Positions 47,225 to 56,822 of a stretch of 64,000 nt of DNA are shown piece after piece. Source of the DNA: Rhizobium sp. 18065 (GTDB lineage: Bacteria; Pseudomonadota; Alphaproteobacteria; Rhizobiales; Rhizobiaceae). Each line of letters begins with the position of its first letter. Positions within the stretch are counted from its first letter, which is position 1. The DNA is taken from contig NZ_CACSJP010000005.1 in NCBI RefSeq assembly GCF_902706095.1, positions 1-64,000 of the forward strand, in the 5' to 3' direction. The position numbers and the translations under genes were made by a program. The notes under the pieces were generated by a model, which worked only from the letters and a program-made list of their open reading frames with translations, did not search any database and was not told where the DNA came from.

Positions 47225-48145
47225 GTGGCATCGATCGGCCAGATCGTCGAGCAGACCTCAAGCAGCGAAGTGCTGAAACGCGCGCGCCAGCGTGCTGTTC
47301 TGGTGCCCGATTGCATGGTCGAGGCAAAACGCATCGCCAACACCGTGATTGCCGGCTGGCATGGTCGCCGCAAGCGCGGCATCGGCGAAAACTTCTGGCA
47401 ATTCCGTCCTTATTCAGACGGCGAAAGCTTCGCCCGTATCGACTGGCGCCGCTCCGCCCGCGACGACCATACCTATATCCGTGACCGTGAATGGGAGGCC
47501 GCCCATACCGTCTGGCTCTGGGCCGACATGTCGCCGTCGATGATGTACAAGTCGAGCTTCGCCTCGGTCTCCAAGGAAAGCCGGGCCGTCGTCCTGATGC
47601 TGGCTTTGGCCGAAATCCTGGCGCGCTCCGGCGAGCGCATCGGATGTCCGGGCATCATGGAGCCGATTTCCGCCCGCAATGCCGCCGAACGTCTGGCGAC
47701 GGCCATCATGCACGCGCCGCTGACCAGCGGCTTGCCCGACACCCGGATGATCCGCGGCGCCAGCGACATCGTCCTGATCGGCGACTTCCTCGATGACGCA
47801 GACCGCGTCATGGAACGCATCACGCCGCTCGCCCGCCGGGGCCTGCGCGGCCATGTCGTCGAAATCGCCGATCCGGCCGAGGAAACCTTTCCCTATACCG
47901 GCCGCACGGAATTCACCGATCCGGAAACCGGGGAAAAGCTGGTGTCCGGCCGCGCCGAAAGCCTGGGCGAGGACTATCGCCGCGCCTATATAGCCCGCCG
48001 CGAAAGCATCAGCGACCAGTTGCGCCGCATGGGCTGGAGCTTCGTGCACAACCGCACCGATCGGCTCGCCTCCGAAGCGCTGGTCGCTATTCACATGCAT
48101 CTGTCGGGCATGACGCCTGCCGTGGCCCGGAGTACCGGCCCATGA
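47225..48145 (+). CDS. DUF58 protein (MoxR partner)
   Basis: 306 residues from the GTG at 47225, with AGGAGG at the end of moxR about ten bases upstream. The DUF58 core is GRRKRGIGENFWQFRPYSDGESFARIDWRRSARDDHTYIRDRE followed by LWADMSPSM, a MIDAS-like DxSxS. Relatives of BatA/BatB-associated proteins, thought to be MoxR clients. Overlaps the next gene by four bases. Confidence 0.92.
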   Translation: MASIGQIVEQTSSSEVLKRARQRAVLVPDCMVEAKRIANTVIAGWHGRRKRGIGENFWQFRPYSDGESFARIDWRRSARDDHTYIRDREWEAAHTVWLWADMSPSMMYKSSFASVSKESRAVVLMLALAEILARSGERIGCPGIMEPISARNAAERLATAIMHAPLTSGLPDTRMIRGASDIVLIGDFLDDADRVMERITPLARRGLRGHVVEIADPAEETFPYTGRTEFTDPETGEKLVSGRAESLGEDYRRAYIARRESISDQLRRMGWSFVHNRTDRLASEALVAIHMHLSGMTPAVARSTGP

Positions 48146-50958
48146 ACGCCATCCCGCTTGCCTTCGGCGCGCCCGCTATCCTGATGGCTCTCGCAGCCCT
48201 ACCCCTGATCTGGTGGCTGCTCAAGCTCACGCCACCGCGCCCGAAGGCGGAAGTGTTTCCGCCGCTGAAGATCCTCGCCGGTGTATTGAAGCGCGAGGAA
48301 ACGCCGTCAAAAAGCCCCTGGTGGCTGACTTTGCTGCGCATGATGATCGCAGCTCTAGTCATTTTCGCCCTGGCCGATCCCGTGCTCAATCCGCGCAATG
48401 CCTCGCTGTCGTCCGATGGCCCGCTGGCGCTTGTCGTCGACAACGGCTGGGCGACGGCCGCGGACTGGGATCGCCGTGTCGAAACCGCAACCACTCTGAT
48501 CGGCGACGCTGGTGACCGCAACATTCCGGTGTCGATCGTTTTCACCGCCGACCAGACACATGACGCCGTACCCGGTACATCCGCCGCAGCCTTGGAGAAG
48601 CTTGGCGCGGCAGCGCCAAGGCCGCTGCGTCCCGACCGGACCCGCGCCATTGACGCCCTGCGCACGGCCTTGGTCGACGAACGCGCCGGCACGCTGGCCT
48701 ATATTTCAGACGGCGTCGCCCTGCGTGACGACGATCCGTTTTTGGGCGATCTCGCAGCCCTTTCACCGGCTGAATTTCGACTGATCGAAGGATCCGGCCT
48801 GGCGACGGTCGCCATCACCGGCGCCAACAATGGTGCAGATGCCCTGGCCGTCACCCTGTCACGCCTGAAGAGCACCGATGCCCAGAGCCTGATCGTCGAC
48901 GCACAGGACCGCCAGGGTCGCGTCATCGCCTCAGGTCCGGTCAACTTTGCAGCCGGCGCGACCGAAGCCAGCGGCGATATTGCAGCACCATTCGAGCTGC
49001 GCAATGACTTCGCTCGCCTGTCGATATCAGGCATTGCCAGCGCTGGCGCCACCCATCTGCTCGATGACGGCTTCCGCCGCCGCAAGGTTGCATTGATCTC
49101 CGGCGACAGTGGCGATGGTTTCCAGCCGCTTCTGTCTCCCCTCTATTATATCGAGCGTGCGCTCGGCCCCTATGCCGATCTGGTCAAGCCGGGCATGACC
49201 GACCTTGCGGTCTCCATTCCAGAAATTCTCAAGCAGAACCCTTCTGCCATCGTGCTCGCCGATGTCGGCCGTCTGCCCGCCGATGTCTATGAACCGATCG
49301 AGCGCTGGATAGCCCGGGGTGGCACGCTGATCCGCTTTGCCGGCGCACGCCTCGCCGCGGCCCCGAGCGGCGACCCGCTGGTGCCGGTGATCCTGCGCCA
49401 GGGCGAGCGAGCCCTTGGCGGCGCCTTGTCCTGGGCCGAACCGCAACCGCTTGCAGACTTCCCCGGCTTCGGGCCCTTTGCCGGCATGGCGCGCGCCGAT
49501 GGCATTTTGGTCAAGCGCCAGGTCCTGGCCGAGCCGACCCCCGACCTTGCCGAGCGCACCTGGGCGAGCCTTGCCGATGGCACGCCGCTGGTCACCGTCA
49601 AGGAAAGCGGCGCCGGCCGCGTCGTGCTCTTCCATATCAGCGCAGAGGCGACCTGGTCGGACCTGCCGATCTCCGGCACCTTCGTCGAAATGCTGCGACG
49701 TATCGTGCAACTGACCCGCGTCGGCGCGGCCGAAGCCCAACCTGGCCAGGCAACCGCCCCGACACTCGCGCCATACCGCCTGCTGACCGAGCGCGGTGCA
49801 CTTTCCGCAGACGCCGGCAAGGCGAAGCCGCTCGATCTTGGCCCGGCGCGACCAGACGCTGCAACCTTCGACAACCCGCCCGGCCTCTATGGTACGGAAG
49901 ATGGTTTCGTCGCGCTCAATCTGCTGCCCCCGGCAGCGACGATCAGGCCCATTCCAAGCGCTGCAGGCTTGACCGTGACGCGCGAGCCGATGGCGGGCAC
50001 GCAAGCGACACCGTTGAAGCCAAGTCTGCTGATCACCGCGTTCCTGCTGCTGGTGATCGATAGTCTTGTCGTTCTGTTCATGGGCGGGGCCTTCTCGCGT
50101 ATACCGCGCCGCGCGGCGACATCCGCGACCATGGCCGTCTTTGCCGCTCTGCTGCTCTTTGCCCCCATGTCACTGCGACAGTCAGAAGCCGCAGACGACA
50201 AGCCCGGCGACGAGCAGATCCTCGGACGGCTGGACAATACCCATCTCGCCTATGTCGTCACCGGCGAGAGTGATGTCGATCGCCTGTCCGAACAGGGCCT
50301 TGCCGGCCTCACCGACTTCATCACCTATCGCACGACGCTGGAGCCGGCCCCACCCGTTGGTGTCGACATCGCCAAGGATGAACTGTCGTTCTACCCGATC
50401 ATCTTCTGGCCGATCTCGGCCTCGGCGCCGATGCCGTCGACCGCAGCCATCAGCCGGATCGACGCCTATATGCGCGCCGGCGGTACCGTGCTGTTCGACA
50501 CCCGCGACCAATTCTCCTCGCTCGGCGACGACGCCGGCCCCAGTGCCAATGGTGAACGGCTGCAGGCGATCCTCGCCAATATCGACATTCCGCCGCTCGA
50601 ACCCGTGCCCTCGGATCATGTGCTGACCCGATCCTTCTATCTGCTCAACGGCTTTCCGGGACGCTACAATGGCAGCCCGCTCTGGGTCGAGGCACGCCAG
50701 GAAGCACAGTCGTCGTCCAGCGGCGTTGCCTCTTCCGGCGACGGTGTGACCCCGATCATGATCACCGCCAATGACATGCTCGGTGCCTGGGCGATCGACA
50801 CCAATGGCGCCAGCGTCATGCCCATGGTCCCGGCCGACGAGCTGCAACGCGAAATGTCCTTCCGCTCCGGCGTCAACATCATGATGTATATGCTGACCGG
50901 CAACTACAAGGCCGACCAGGTGCATGTGCCGGCCCTGCTCGAACGGCTGGGGCAATGA
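48142..50958 (+). CDS. BatA-like N-terminal / DUF4159 membrane protein
   Basis: 938 residues. Two N-terminal membrane helices (about 7-27 and 60-80) bracket the BatA-type motif LLKLTPPRPKAEVFPPLKIL. A long soluble section follows, with a vWA-like part, and a further pair of helices (about 625-690). The C-terminal DUF4159 domain (about 700-938) carries LAYVVTGESDVDRLSEQGLAGL and YPIIFWPIS. The role is unknown; the operon suggests a MoxR-chaperoned membrane complex active at the envelope. Overlaps DUF58 and starts with no gap. Confidence 0.88.
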   Translation: MNAIPLAFGAPAILMALAALPLIWWLLKLTPPRPKAEVFPPLKILAGVLKREETPSKSPWWLTLLRMMIAALVIFALADPVLNPRNASLSSDGPLALVVDNGWATAADWDRRVETATTLIGDAGDRNIPVSIVFTADQTHDAVPGTSAAALEKLGAAAPRPLRPDRTRAIDALRTALVDERAGTLAYISDGVALRDDDPFLGDLAALSPAEFRLIEGSGLATVAITGANNGADALAVTLSRLKSTDAQSLIVDAQDRQGRVIASGPVNFAAGATEASGDIAAPFELRNDFARLSISGIASAGATHLLDDGFRRRKVALISGDSGDGFQPLLSPLYYIERALGPYADLVKPGMTDLAVSIPEILKQNPSAIVLADVGRLPADVYEPIERWIARGGTLIRFAGARLAAAPSGDPLVPVILRQGERALGGALSWAEPQPLADFPGFGPFAGMARADGILVKRQVLAEPTPDLAERTWASLADGTPLVTVKESGAGRVVLFHISAEATWSDLPISGTFVEMLRRIVQLTRVGAAEAQPGQATAPTLAPYRLLTERGALSADAGKAKPLDLGPARPDAATFDNPPGLYGTEDGFVALNLLPPAATIRPIPSAAGLTVTREPMAGTQATPLKPSLLITAFLLLVIDSLVVLFMGGAFSRIPRRAATSATMAVFAALLLFAPMSLRQSEAADDKPGDEQILGRLDNTHLAYVVTGESDVDRLSEQGLAGLTDFITYRTTLEPAPPVGVDIAKDELSFYPIIFWPISASAPMPSTAAISRIDAYMRAGGTVLFDTRDQFSSLGDDAGPSANGERLQAILANIDIPPLEPVPSDHVLTRSFYLLNGFPGRYNGSPLWVEARQEAQSSSSGVASSGDGVTPIMITANDMLGAWAIDTNGASVMPMVPADELQREMSFRSGVNIMMYMLTGNYKADQVHVPALLERLGQ

Positions 50959-50959
50959 C

Positions 50960-53029
50960 ATGACACTTGAATTCGCCCCCTTCATCCCCTGGCTTGCCAT
51001 CGGCGTGCTCGCCGTTCTGGCGCTTGCGCTTTCGATCCTCGGCATGGTCCGCCATGTTCGCGGTACGCTGATCCGCTTTGCCGCTTCGGCAGCGGTACTG
51101 GCTGCCCTTGCCAACCCGTTGCTGATGCAGGAAGACCGTGAAGCGCTCAGCACCGTCGTGCCAGTGATCGTTGATCGCAGCCAGAGCCAGCAAATCGCCG
51201 GCCGTGCAGAGCAGACCGACCGGGCGCTTGAGGGCCTGCGCGACCGCCTGTCGCGCTTCGGCAATATCGAGCCGCGCATCGTCGAAGTGACCGATCCGGC
51301 GACATCCGACGCCCCCTCGACGAAACTTTTCGAAGCCCTGAACGCCGCTATTACCGATGTACCGCCGGCCCGCATCGGTGGTGCGATCTTCCTCACCGAT
51401 GGCCAGGTGCATGATATCCCTGGAGACAACCAGCCCCTGCCCTTCAATGCGCCGGTACATGGACTGGTGACCGGCAAGGCCGATGAGTTCGACCGCCGGA
51501 TCGAGATCCTGCGCGCGCCGCGCTTCGGCATCGTCAACGAGGAACAGGAACTGACCTTCCGCGTCTTCGACGACGGCAAGGCATCCGATCAGCCGGCCGA
51601 CGTGACCGTCAAGATGAACGGCGAGGATATCGGCGCGTTGACCGCCGTTCCGGGCACCGAGACGTCCTTCGCCTTCAAGGTTCCGCGTGGCGGCAACAAT
51701 GTGCTGGAATTCTCCGTCGCCGGAACGCCGGGCGAAGTGACCGACGTCAACAACCGTGCCATTCACCTGATCGAGGGTATCCGCGAAAACCTGCGCGTGC
51801 TGCTCGTTTCCGGCGAACCGCATGCCGGCGAACGCGCCTGGCGCAACCTGTTGAAGTCCGACGCCTCGGTCGATCTCGTCCACTTCACCATTCTGCGCCC
51901 GCCGGAAAAGCAGGACGGCACGCCGATCAACGAGCTGTCGCTGATTGCTTTCCCGACCCGCGAACTCTTTGTCGAGAAGATCAATGATTTCGACCTGATC
52001 ATCTTCGACCGCTACCAGCATCGCGGCGTGCTGCCGATCCTCTACTACGACTACATCGCCGAATATGTGAAGAATGGCGGCGCGCTGCTGATTGCCGCCG
52101 GGCCGGAACATGCCGGCGAGGATTCGATCGCGCTGACGCCGCTTGCCACCGTTCTTCCGGCCTCCCCGACCGGCGACGTGCATCAGGCCGGTTTCTATCC
52201 GCGGCTGTCGGAACAGGGAAAACGCCATCCGGTCACCCGCGGTCTTGACGGTTCGGCGGTCGAGCCGCCGCAATGGGGCCGCTGGTTCCGCAGTGTCGAC
52301 GTCGATCAGACCACCGGCGAAACCGTGATGACTGCCGATGACGGTCGCCCGCTGCTGGTGCTCAACCGCGCCAATGAAGGTCGGGTCGCCATGCTGCTGT
52401 CGGACCAGGGCTGGCTCTGGGCCCGTGGCTTCGAAGGCGGCGGACCGCATGTCTCGCTCTATCGCCGCATCGCCCATTGGTTGATGAAGGAGCCGGAACT
52501 CGAGGAAGAGGCGCTGAAGGCCCGCGCCACCGGCCGCACCATGGAAGTGACGCGCCAGACCATCGGCGACGCCCCCGGTCCGGCAACGATCACCGCGCCC
52601 TCCGGCCAGACCGAAAGCTTGAATCTGGCCGAAATCCAACCCGGGCTCTATCGCGGCGAACGCCGGATGACCGAAACCGGCCTTTTCACCGTTACCAATG
52701 GCGACTTTTCGACTTTGGTGCATGTCGGGGCCGTCGATTCTCCCGAATTCCGCGCCATGGTCTCGACCACCGAAACACTCGCCGGCGTGACCGGCAAAAG
52801 CCGTGGCCGGCTCGCCCGCCTCGATGATGGTGAGGGTGGATTGCGTATCCCCGACATTCTGCCGGTGCGTGGCGATATCCGCACCGCCGACAACCGCCGC
52901 CTCCTGATCCACCTGACAGATGAAACCGTGCTGAAGGGCGTCAACACTCTGCCGCTGTTTGCAGGCTTTGCCGGGCTTGGCATCCTGCTGCTGGCCGTGT
53001 CTGCCATGTGGTGGCGCGAAGGGCGCTGA
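50960..53029 (+). CDS. Large membrane protein of MoxR operon
   Basis: 689 residues from the ATG at 50960, one base after the DUF4159 stop. Two N-terminal helices (IPWLAIGVLAVLALALSILG and a second near 40-57), a long periplasmic or cytosolic region with a glutamine amidotransferase-like/vWA portion (LIIFDRYQHRGVLPILYYDYIAEYVKNGGALLIAAGPEH), and a C-terminal helix (LFAGFAGLGILLLAVSAMWW). No catalytic Cys triad is certain. Fourth and last gene of the operon. Confidence 0.85.
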   Translation: MTLEFAPFIPWLAIGVLAVLALALSILGMVRHVRGTLIRFAASAAVLAALANPLLMQEDREALSTVVPVIVDRSQSQQIAGRAEQTDRALEGLRDRLSRFGNIEPRIVEVTDPATSDAPSTKLFEALNAAITDVPPARIGGAIFLTDGQVHDIPGDNQPLPFNAPVHGLVTGKADEFDRRIEILRAPRFGIVNEEQELTFRVFDDGKASDQPADVTVKMNGEDIGALTAVPGTETSFAFKVPRGGNNVLEFSVAGTPGEVTDVNNRAIHLIEGIRENLRVLLVSGEPHAGERAWRNLLKSDASVDLVHFTILRPPEKQDGTPINELSLIAFPTRELFVEKINDFDLIIFDRYQHRGVLPILYYDYIAEYVKNGGALLIAAGPEHAGEDSIALTPLATVLPASPTGDVHQAGFYPRLSEQGKRHPVTRGLDGSAVEPPQWGRWFRSVDVDQTTGETVMTADDGRPLLVLNRANEGRVAMLLSDQGWLWARGFEGGGPHVSLYRRIAHWLMKEPELEEEALKARATGRTMEVTRQTIGDAPGPATITAPSGQTESLNLAEIQPGLYRGERRMTETGLFTVTNGDFSTLVHVGAVDSPEFRAMVSTTETLAGVTGKSRGRLARLDDGEGGLRIPDILPVRGDIRTADNRRLLIHLTDETVLKGVNTLPLFAGFAGLGILLLAVSAMWWREGR

Positions 53030-53086
53030 ACGGATGGCCGAACGGAGCTATCCGACAGTGTCCCGGCGGAGGCCGAGAGTACGATA

Positions 53087-53449
53087 TTGGCGAGCCTCAA
53101 GGCGCATAACGACGTCATGCTCGGCCCGACGGACCGCAGGAACCTGTTCATCCCACTGACCCACAGCCAAGGCCAAGTCGACGGCGGTCTTGTCGGTTAT
53201 ACTGGACGTGGATGGCTCTATGTCGAAATGCTCTTCGTCCCCGAGCGCCTTCGGCGACAGGGCATGGCCGGAAAACTATTGCAATGCGCAGAGCAGGAAG
53301 CCCGCGACCGTGGCTGCATCGGCGCCTATATCGACACGATCAATCCAGACGCCCGCCGCGCCTACGAGCGGCAGGGCTACGAAGTCTTCGGCCGGATCGA
53401 CGATTTCACCAAGGGATTCGATATTACCTGGATGATCAAGCGGTTCTGA
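53087..53449 (+). CDS. GNAT acetyltransferase with disrupted or non-ATG start
   Basis: 120 residues are open from the TTG at 53087. The acetyl-CoA site is LYVEMLFVPERLRRQGMAGKLL, and the end is YERQGYEVFGRIDDFTKGFDITWMIKRF, a typical small GNAT. However, the frame continues upstream as sense codons (SDSVPAEAESTILASLKAHND-like) with no start before the previous stop at 53027, while ATG 53034 opens another frame. A frameshift near 53050 is likely; see findings. Substrate unknown. Confidence 0.75.
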   Translation: MASLKAHNDVMLGPTDRRNLFIPLTHSQGQVDGGLVGYTGRGWLYVEMLFVPERLRRQGMAGKLLQCAEQEARDRGCIGAYIDTINPDARRAYERQGYEVFGRIDDFTKGFDITWMIKRF

Positions 53450-53457
53450 GGCTGCGG

Positions 53458-54408
53458 TCAGACCTGGGCTGAACCCTGTTGAGCCTCGAAATAGCGCTGC
53501 GTGATCCGGTGCTTGCGCCACTTCGTCATCTGGATGAGATGGTGCGACAGAACGCTGCGGGTTTTGGCAAGCAGTGATGGCGTGGCGCAGAAGCCAACCC
53601 AAGCTGTGCCGGCCAGTTCCGTCTTGTAAAACCGGTGGGCTTCGCGATGCATCCATTGCACCCGTGAATGCCATGGCTTTTTTGGGCCGGTGAAATGCAG
53701 GATGGCCGGACGCGAGATGAAGGCTAGAATGCCCGTCTGCGCGTTCCATCTCGGATCGAGCGGAAGCCACTGATGTTCAGTGACGACGTTCAGCGCATCC
53801 TGATCTGGGCAGTCGTAGCGACTGGAATCACGGAAGAACAGGTTTCTGGCATCCTGGAGAAAATTGCGCCGGCGAAGTCCGACCCAGTCGATCAGCAGCA
53901 CACCTGAATTGAAATACCGGCTATTTGGCCCCATGCCGATCTGCGCGATGCGCGCGTCCATGTTGCGCGGAAAGGCCATCAGGAAATCGTCGACGGCCGC
54001 CAGCGGCTTGCCGTGAAGATCGATATCGAAAAGACCGTCGAGCGCTGACACCACAAGCGTGTCGGCGTCCAGATACAGCAGACGGCCGATGTCGGAAGGC
54101 AGTTGCTCGTCCATGTAGAGCCGCGCGACCGCCGAGGCCGGCCACCGCCCCAGCGCCTGCCCCTCGAAGGAAGGTGATACGAAATCAATCACTTCGATAT
54201 CAAAGCCGTGACGCTGGGCGAAGATATTGATCTGTTCGCGGTCATCGCCATCAATATCGATGGCGAGCAGGAAGAAACGTACCGATGTCAGGCCGATATG
54301 CCGCTTTGCCGAAAGAAGAGCACAGCAGGCAGCCGGCAACATGCGCGTGTCCGAGCAGGTGATGACACCATGAGAAGCAGTCTCCCCATGCGACGGGACA
54401 GCAGGCAT
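53458..54408 (-). CDS. Glycosyltransferase family 8 protein
   Basis: 316 residues. GT8 features are the LGRWPASAVARLYMDEQLPSDIGRLLYLDADTLV segment with DxD metal-binding motif, and the later HFTGPKKPWH, typical of LPS galactosyl/glucosyltransferases. Transfers a sugar from a nucleotide donor, probably to LPS or another envelope glycan. GAGG six bases upstream of ATG supports the start at 54408. No other LPS genes are near. Confidence 0.9.
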   Translation of the reverse strand: MPAVPSHGETASHGVITCSDTRMLPAACCALLSAKRHIGLTSVRFFLLAIDIDGDDREQINIFAQRHGFDIEVIDFVSPSFEGQALGRWPASAVARLYMDEQLPSDIGRLLYLDADTLVVSALDGLFDIDLHGKPLAAVDDFLMAFPRNMDARIAQIGMGPNSRYFNSGVLLIDWVGLRRRNFLQDARNLFFRDSSRYDCPDQDALNVVTEHQWLPLDPRWNAQTGILAFISRPAILHFTGPKKPWHSRVQWMHREAHRFYKTELAGTAWVGFCATPSLLAKTRSVLSHHLIQMTKWRKHRITQRYFEAQQGSAQV

Positions 54409-54446
54409 ACCAGAACCTCACCCAAATTTCGGTTTGCTGTCGGCGA

Positions 54447-55037
54447 TCAGTTTCCGACTTTCAGCAGACGCTCGCTCGTCTCCCATGCCCCATTTGAGCT
54501 GTCAAGTTGAGCGATTTCCACCGAACCGCCGACCTTCGCAGACCGCCATTCGATGACACCCTTCAGCCGGTCATGCACATCGGTCGCCATCGGCACGACC
54601 AGAACCCGGTTGGCGTCGACAGGTCCTGGAAATTCCAGCGCCTTGTAGCTGACCTTTTCGAAGCCGAGCGGCATGTAATAGGGCGGGTCACCGACAAGGA
54701 TCACCGCTTCCGAACCCTTGCGCCGCGCAGCCTCGATGGCGATACGCACCAGTTCCCGGCCAATGCCCATGCTCTTGTGCGACGGCCTGACAGCGAGGGG
54801 GCCGAGCAGATGCCCCTGAACTGATCCAGCCATCACCGGGGTCATGCGCACGGAGGCGATCGTCTCGCCATTGTCCGCGCAGATAAACGACAGCGACAGG
54901 TCATGCGGACCCTGCTCGCGAATGCGCGCGGCCGCACGCGTATGCCGGCCCGGGCCGAATGCTTCTTCGTTGATGAGTTCGATGGCAGCGTCGTGCGACG
55001 CATCCTCGGTGAGGTAGATATGCCCAGAAGTGTTCAT
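54447..55037 (-). CDS. GNAT acetyltransferase, YhbS-like
   Basis: 196 residues from the ATG at 55037 (MNTSGHIYLTED). The coenzyme-A-binding core is LLGPLAVRPSHKSMGIGRELVRIAIEAARRKG, followed by VILVGDPPYYMPLGFEKVSY, as in YhbS-type enzymes. The longer frame from 55067 is rejected as it lacks conserved residues. It lies before the GT8 gene on the same strand, 38 bases apart; a link is not certain. Target unknown. Confidence 0.85.
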   Translation of the reverse strand: MNTSGHIYLTEDASHDAAIELINEEAFGPGRHTRAAARIREQGPHDLSLSFICADNGETIASVRMTPVMAGSVQGHLLGPLAVRPSHKSMGIGRELVRIAIEAARRKGSEAVILVGDPPYYMPLGFEKVSYKALEFPGPVDANRVLVVPMATDVHDRLKGVIEWRSAKVGGSVEIAQLDSSNGAWETSERLLKVGN

Positions 55038-55288
55038 GGATGACCGAAACCCGCAAATAGACAGCAATGATGTTCGCGCAGACGCCTCATGGCGTTCGTG
55101 AGCATCAGCGTCGTCGCAGGGTCCGTACTACGGTCATCGGGGGCTTTCTCGTTTCTTGCGAAATGTCCGATAGCAGCAAAATTATTTTGCGTCCAATGGA
55201 AAAACGCAGTGTTCAACCATCCACCCCTCGCAATCTGCCTGAGACGCCGTATTTTCAGGGCAAGTTGAGACCAAACAAGGATAGCACC

Positions 55289-56272
55289 ATGGGCATGCTC
55301 GTAGACGGCGTCTGGCAGGACGTCTGGTATGACACGAAAGCGACCTCCGGCCATTTCAAACGCGGCGCCTCGACGTTCCGCAATTGGGTGACCGCCGACG
55401 GATCGGCAGGCCCGACGGGCTCCGCCGGCTTCAAGGCTGAACCCGGCCGCTACCACCTCTACGTTTCCTATGCCTGCCCCTGGGCACACCGCACGCTGAT
55501 CTTCCGCAAGCTGAAGACGCTCGAAGGCCTGATCAGCGTTTCCGTTGTCGATCCGCTGATGCTGTCCAACGGCTGGGAGTTCCACGACCGCGACGGCGCA
55601 ACCGCCGACCACCTGTTTGGCGCCGACTTCCTTTGGCAGGTCTATACCCGCGCCGACCCCAAGTTCAGCGGCCGCGTCACGGTCCCGGTCCTCTGGGACA
55701 AGCAGACCAACACCATCGTCTCGAACGAATCCGCCGACATCATCCGCATGTTCAATACGGCATTCGACCACCTGACCGGCTCGACGCTCGACCTGCATCC
55801 GGCCGACCTCCACGACGAGATCGATGCCGTCAATGCCAGCGTCTACGACAACGTCAACAACGGCGTCTACAAGTCGGGCTTTGCCACAACACAGGAAGCT
55901 TACGAAAGCGCCGTCAATCCGCTGTTCGAAACGCTGGACTGGCTGGAGCAGCGCCTGACCGGCCAGCGCTATCTGTTCGGCAAACGCATGACCGAGGCAG
56001 ACTGGCGCCTGTTCACCACGCTGGTCCGCTTCGACCCGGTCTATGTCGGCCATTTCAAATGCAATATCCGCCGCATCGCCGACTATCCGGCGCTCCATGC
56101 CTATCTGCGCGACCTCTATCAGACGCCGGGTGTCTCCGAGACGGTCGAGATGCGCCATATCAAGCATCACTACTATCGTAGTCACCTGATGATAAACCCG
56201 ACAGGCGTCGTACCGGTTGGTCCGGAGCTTGATCTCGACAAACCGCACGGCCGGGGAAAGCTGGCCGCCTGA
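55289..56272 (+). CDS. Glutathionyl-hydroquinone reductase (Xi-class GST, YqjG-like)
   Basis: 327 residues starting MGMLVDGVWQDVWYDT. The catalytic Cys is in LYVSYACPWAHRTLIFRKLK, and the conserved substrate motif WGFHDRDGAT-like stretch (GWEFHDRDGATAD) is present; C-terminal RHIKHHYYRSH is the family hallmark. These enzymes reduce glutathionyl-hydroquinones to hydroquinones with GSH. The frame is open back to 55067, but that extension is unconserved. ATG 55289 and 55295 are close alternatives. Confidence 0.92.
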   Translation: MGMLVDGVWQDVWYDTKATSGHFKRGASTFRNWVTADGSAGPTGSAGFKAEPGRYHLYVSYACPWAHRTLIFRKLKTLEGLISVSVVDPLMLSNGWEFHDRDGATADHLFGADFLWQVYTRADPKFSGRVTVPVLWDKQTNTIVSNESADIIRMFNTAFDHLTGSTLDLHPADLHDEIDAVNASVYDNVNNGVYKSGFATTQEAYESAVNPLFETLDWLEQRLTGQRYLFGKRMTEADWRLFTTLVRFDPVYVGHFKCNIRRIADYPALHAYLRDLYQTPGVSETVEMRHIKHHYYRSHLMINPTGVVPVGPELDLDKPHGRGKLAA

Positions 56273-56289
56273 GGCTTGCAATGTAAGAC

Positions 56290-56781
56290 TTACCAGTGAT
56301 GCGACGGCTGCACCTCGCCGCCAAGCTCACCCAGCCGCCGCAAGGTTGCGGCGGTCGTGCCCGGCGGTAGTTCCCCCAGGTCAAAAAAGCCCGCTTCGAC
56401 GATCTCCCGGTCGGCGAGGCGCGGTGCGGTCTGGCGAACGCTCACCCTGTAAAGCACGACATGGTCGCGCCGGCTGATACTGCGGTTGAAATAGACGTGG
56501 AACAGGCTGGTTGGCCCGATGATTTCCAGATTGCCCTCTTCCCGTAATTCCTTCGCCAGCGCCTCCATCACGGTTTCGCCACGCTCAACGCCACCACCCG
56601 GCAGATGCCAGCCCGGCACATAGGAATGACGCACCAGGAACACGCGCCCAGCCTCGTCGTAACAGGCAGCACGCACGCCAAGCGTCATGCCCCTACTGAG
56701 GGCAAAATAGACATGCAGCAACCTGACAAGGAACTTCTTGCCTCGGCCGGGGATTTCCGAACTATCATCCGCTGGCGTCAT
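56290..56781 (-). CDS. NUDIX hydrolase
   Basis: 163 residues. NUDIX box LPGGGVERGETVMEALAKELREEGNL, preceded by FLVRHSYVPGWHLPGGG. It hydrolyses nucleoside diphosphate-linked compounds; specificity unknown. Distinct from the CoA pyrophosphatase at 44.8 kb. It converges with the GST gene (17-base gap) and diverges from the phosphoesterase. Confidence 0.88.
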   Translation of the reverse strand: MTPADDSSEIPGRGKKFLVRLLHVYFALSRGMTLGVRAACYDEAGRVFLVRHSYVPGWHLPGGGVERGETVMEALAKELREEGNLEIIGPTSLFHVYFNRSISRRDHVVLYRVSVRQTAPRLADREIVEAGFFDLGELPPGTTAATLRRLGELGGEVQPSHHW

Positions 56782-56822
56782 TTTCCTTGCCCCCCAATGC
56801 CCGCGCCTTTATGAGAGACGCC

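Noticed and set aside
50879-52912. 677-codon minus-strand frame opposite the MoxR-operon membrane gene
   Set aside because: Shadow of the real gene; lacks recognisable domains.
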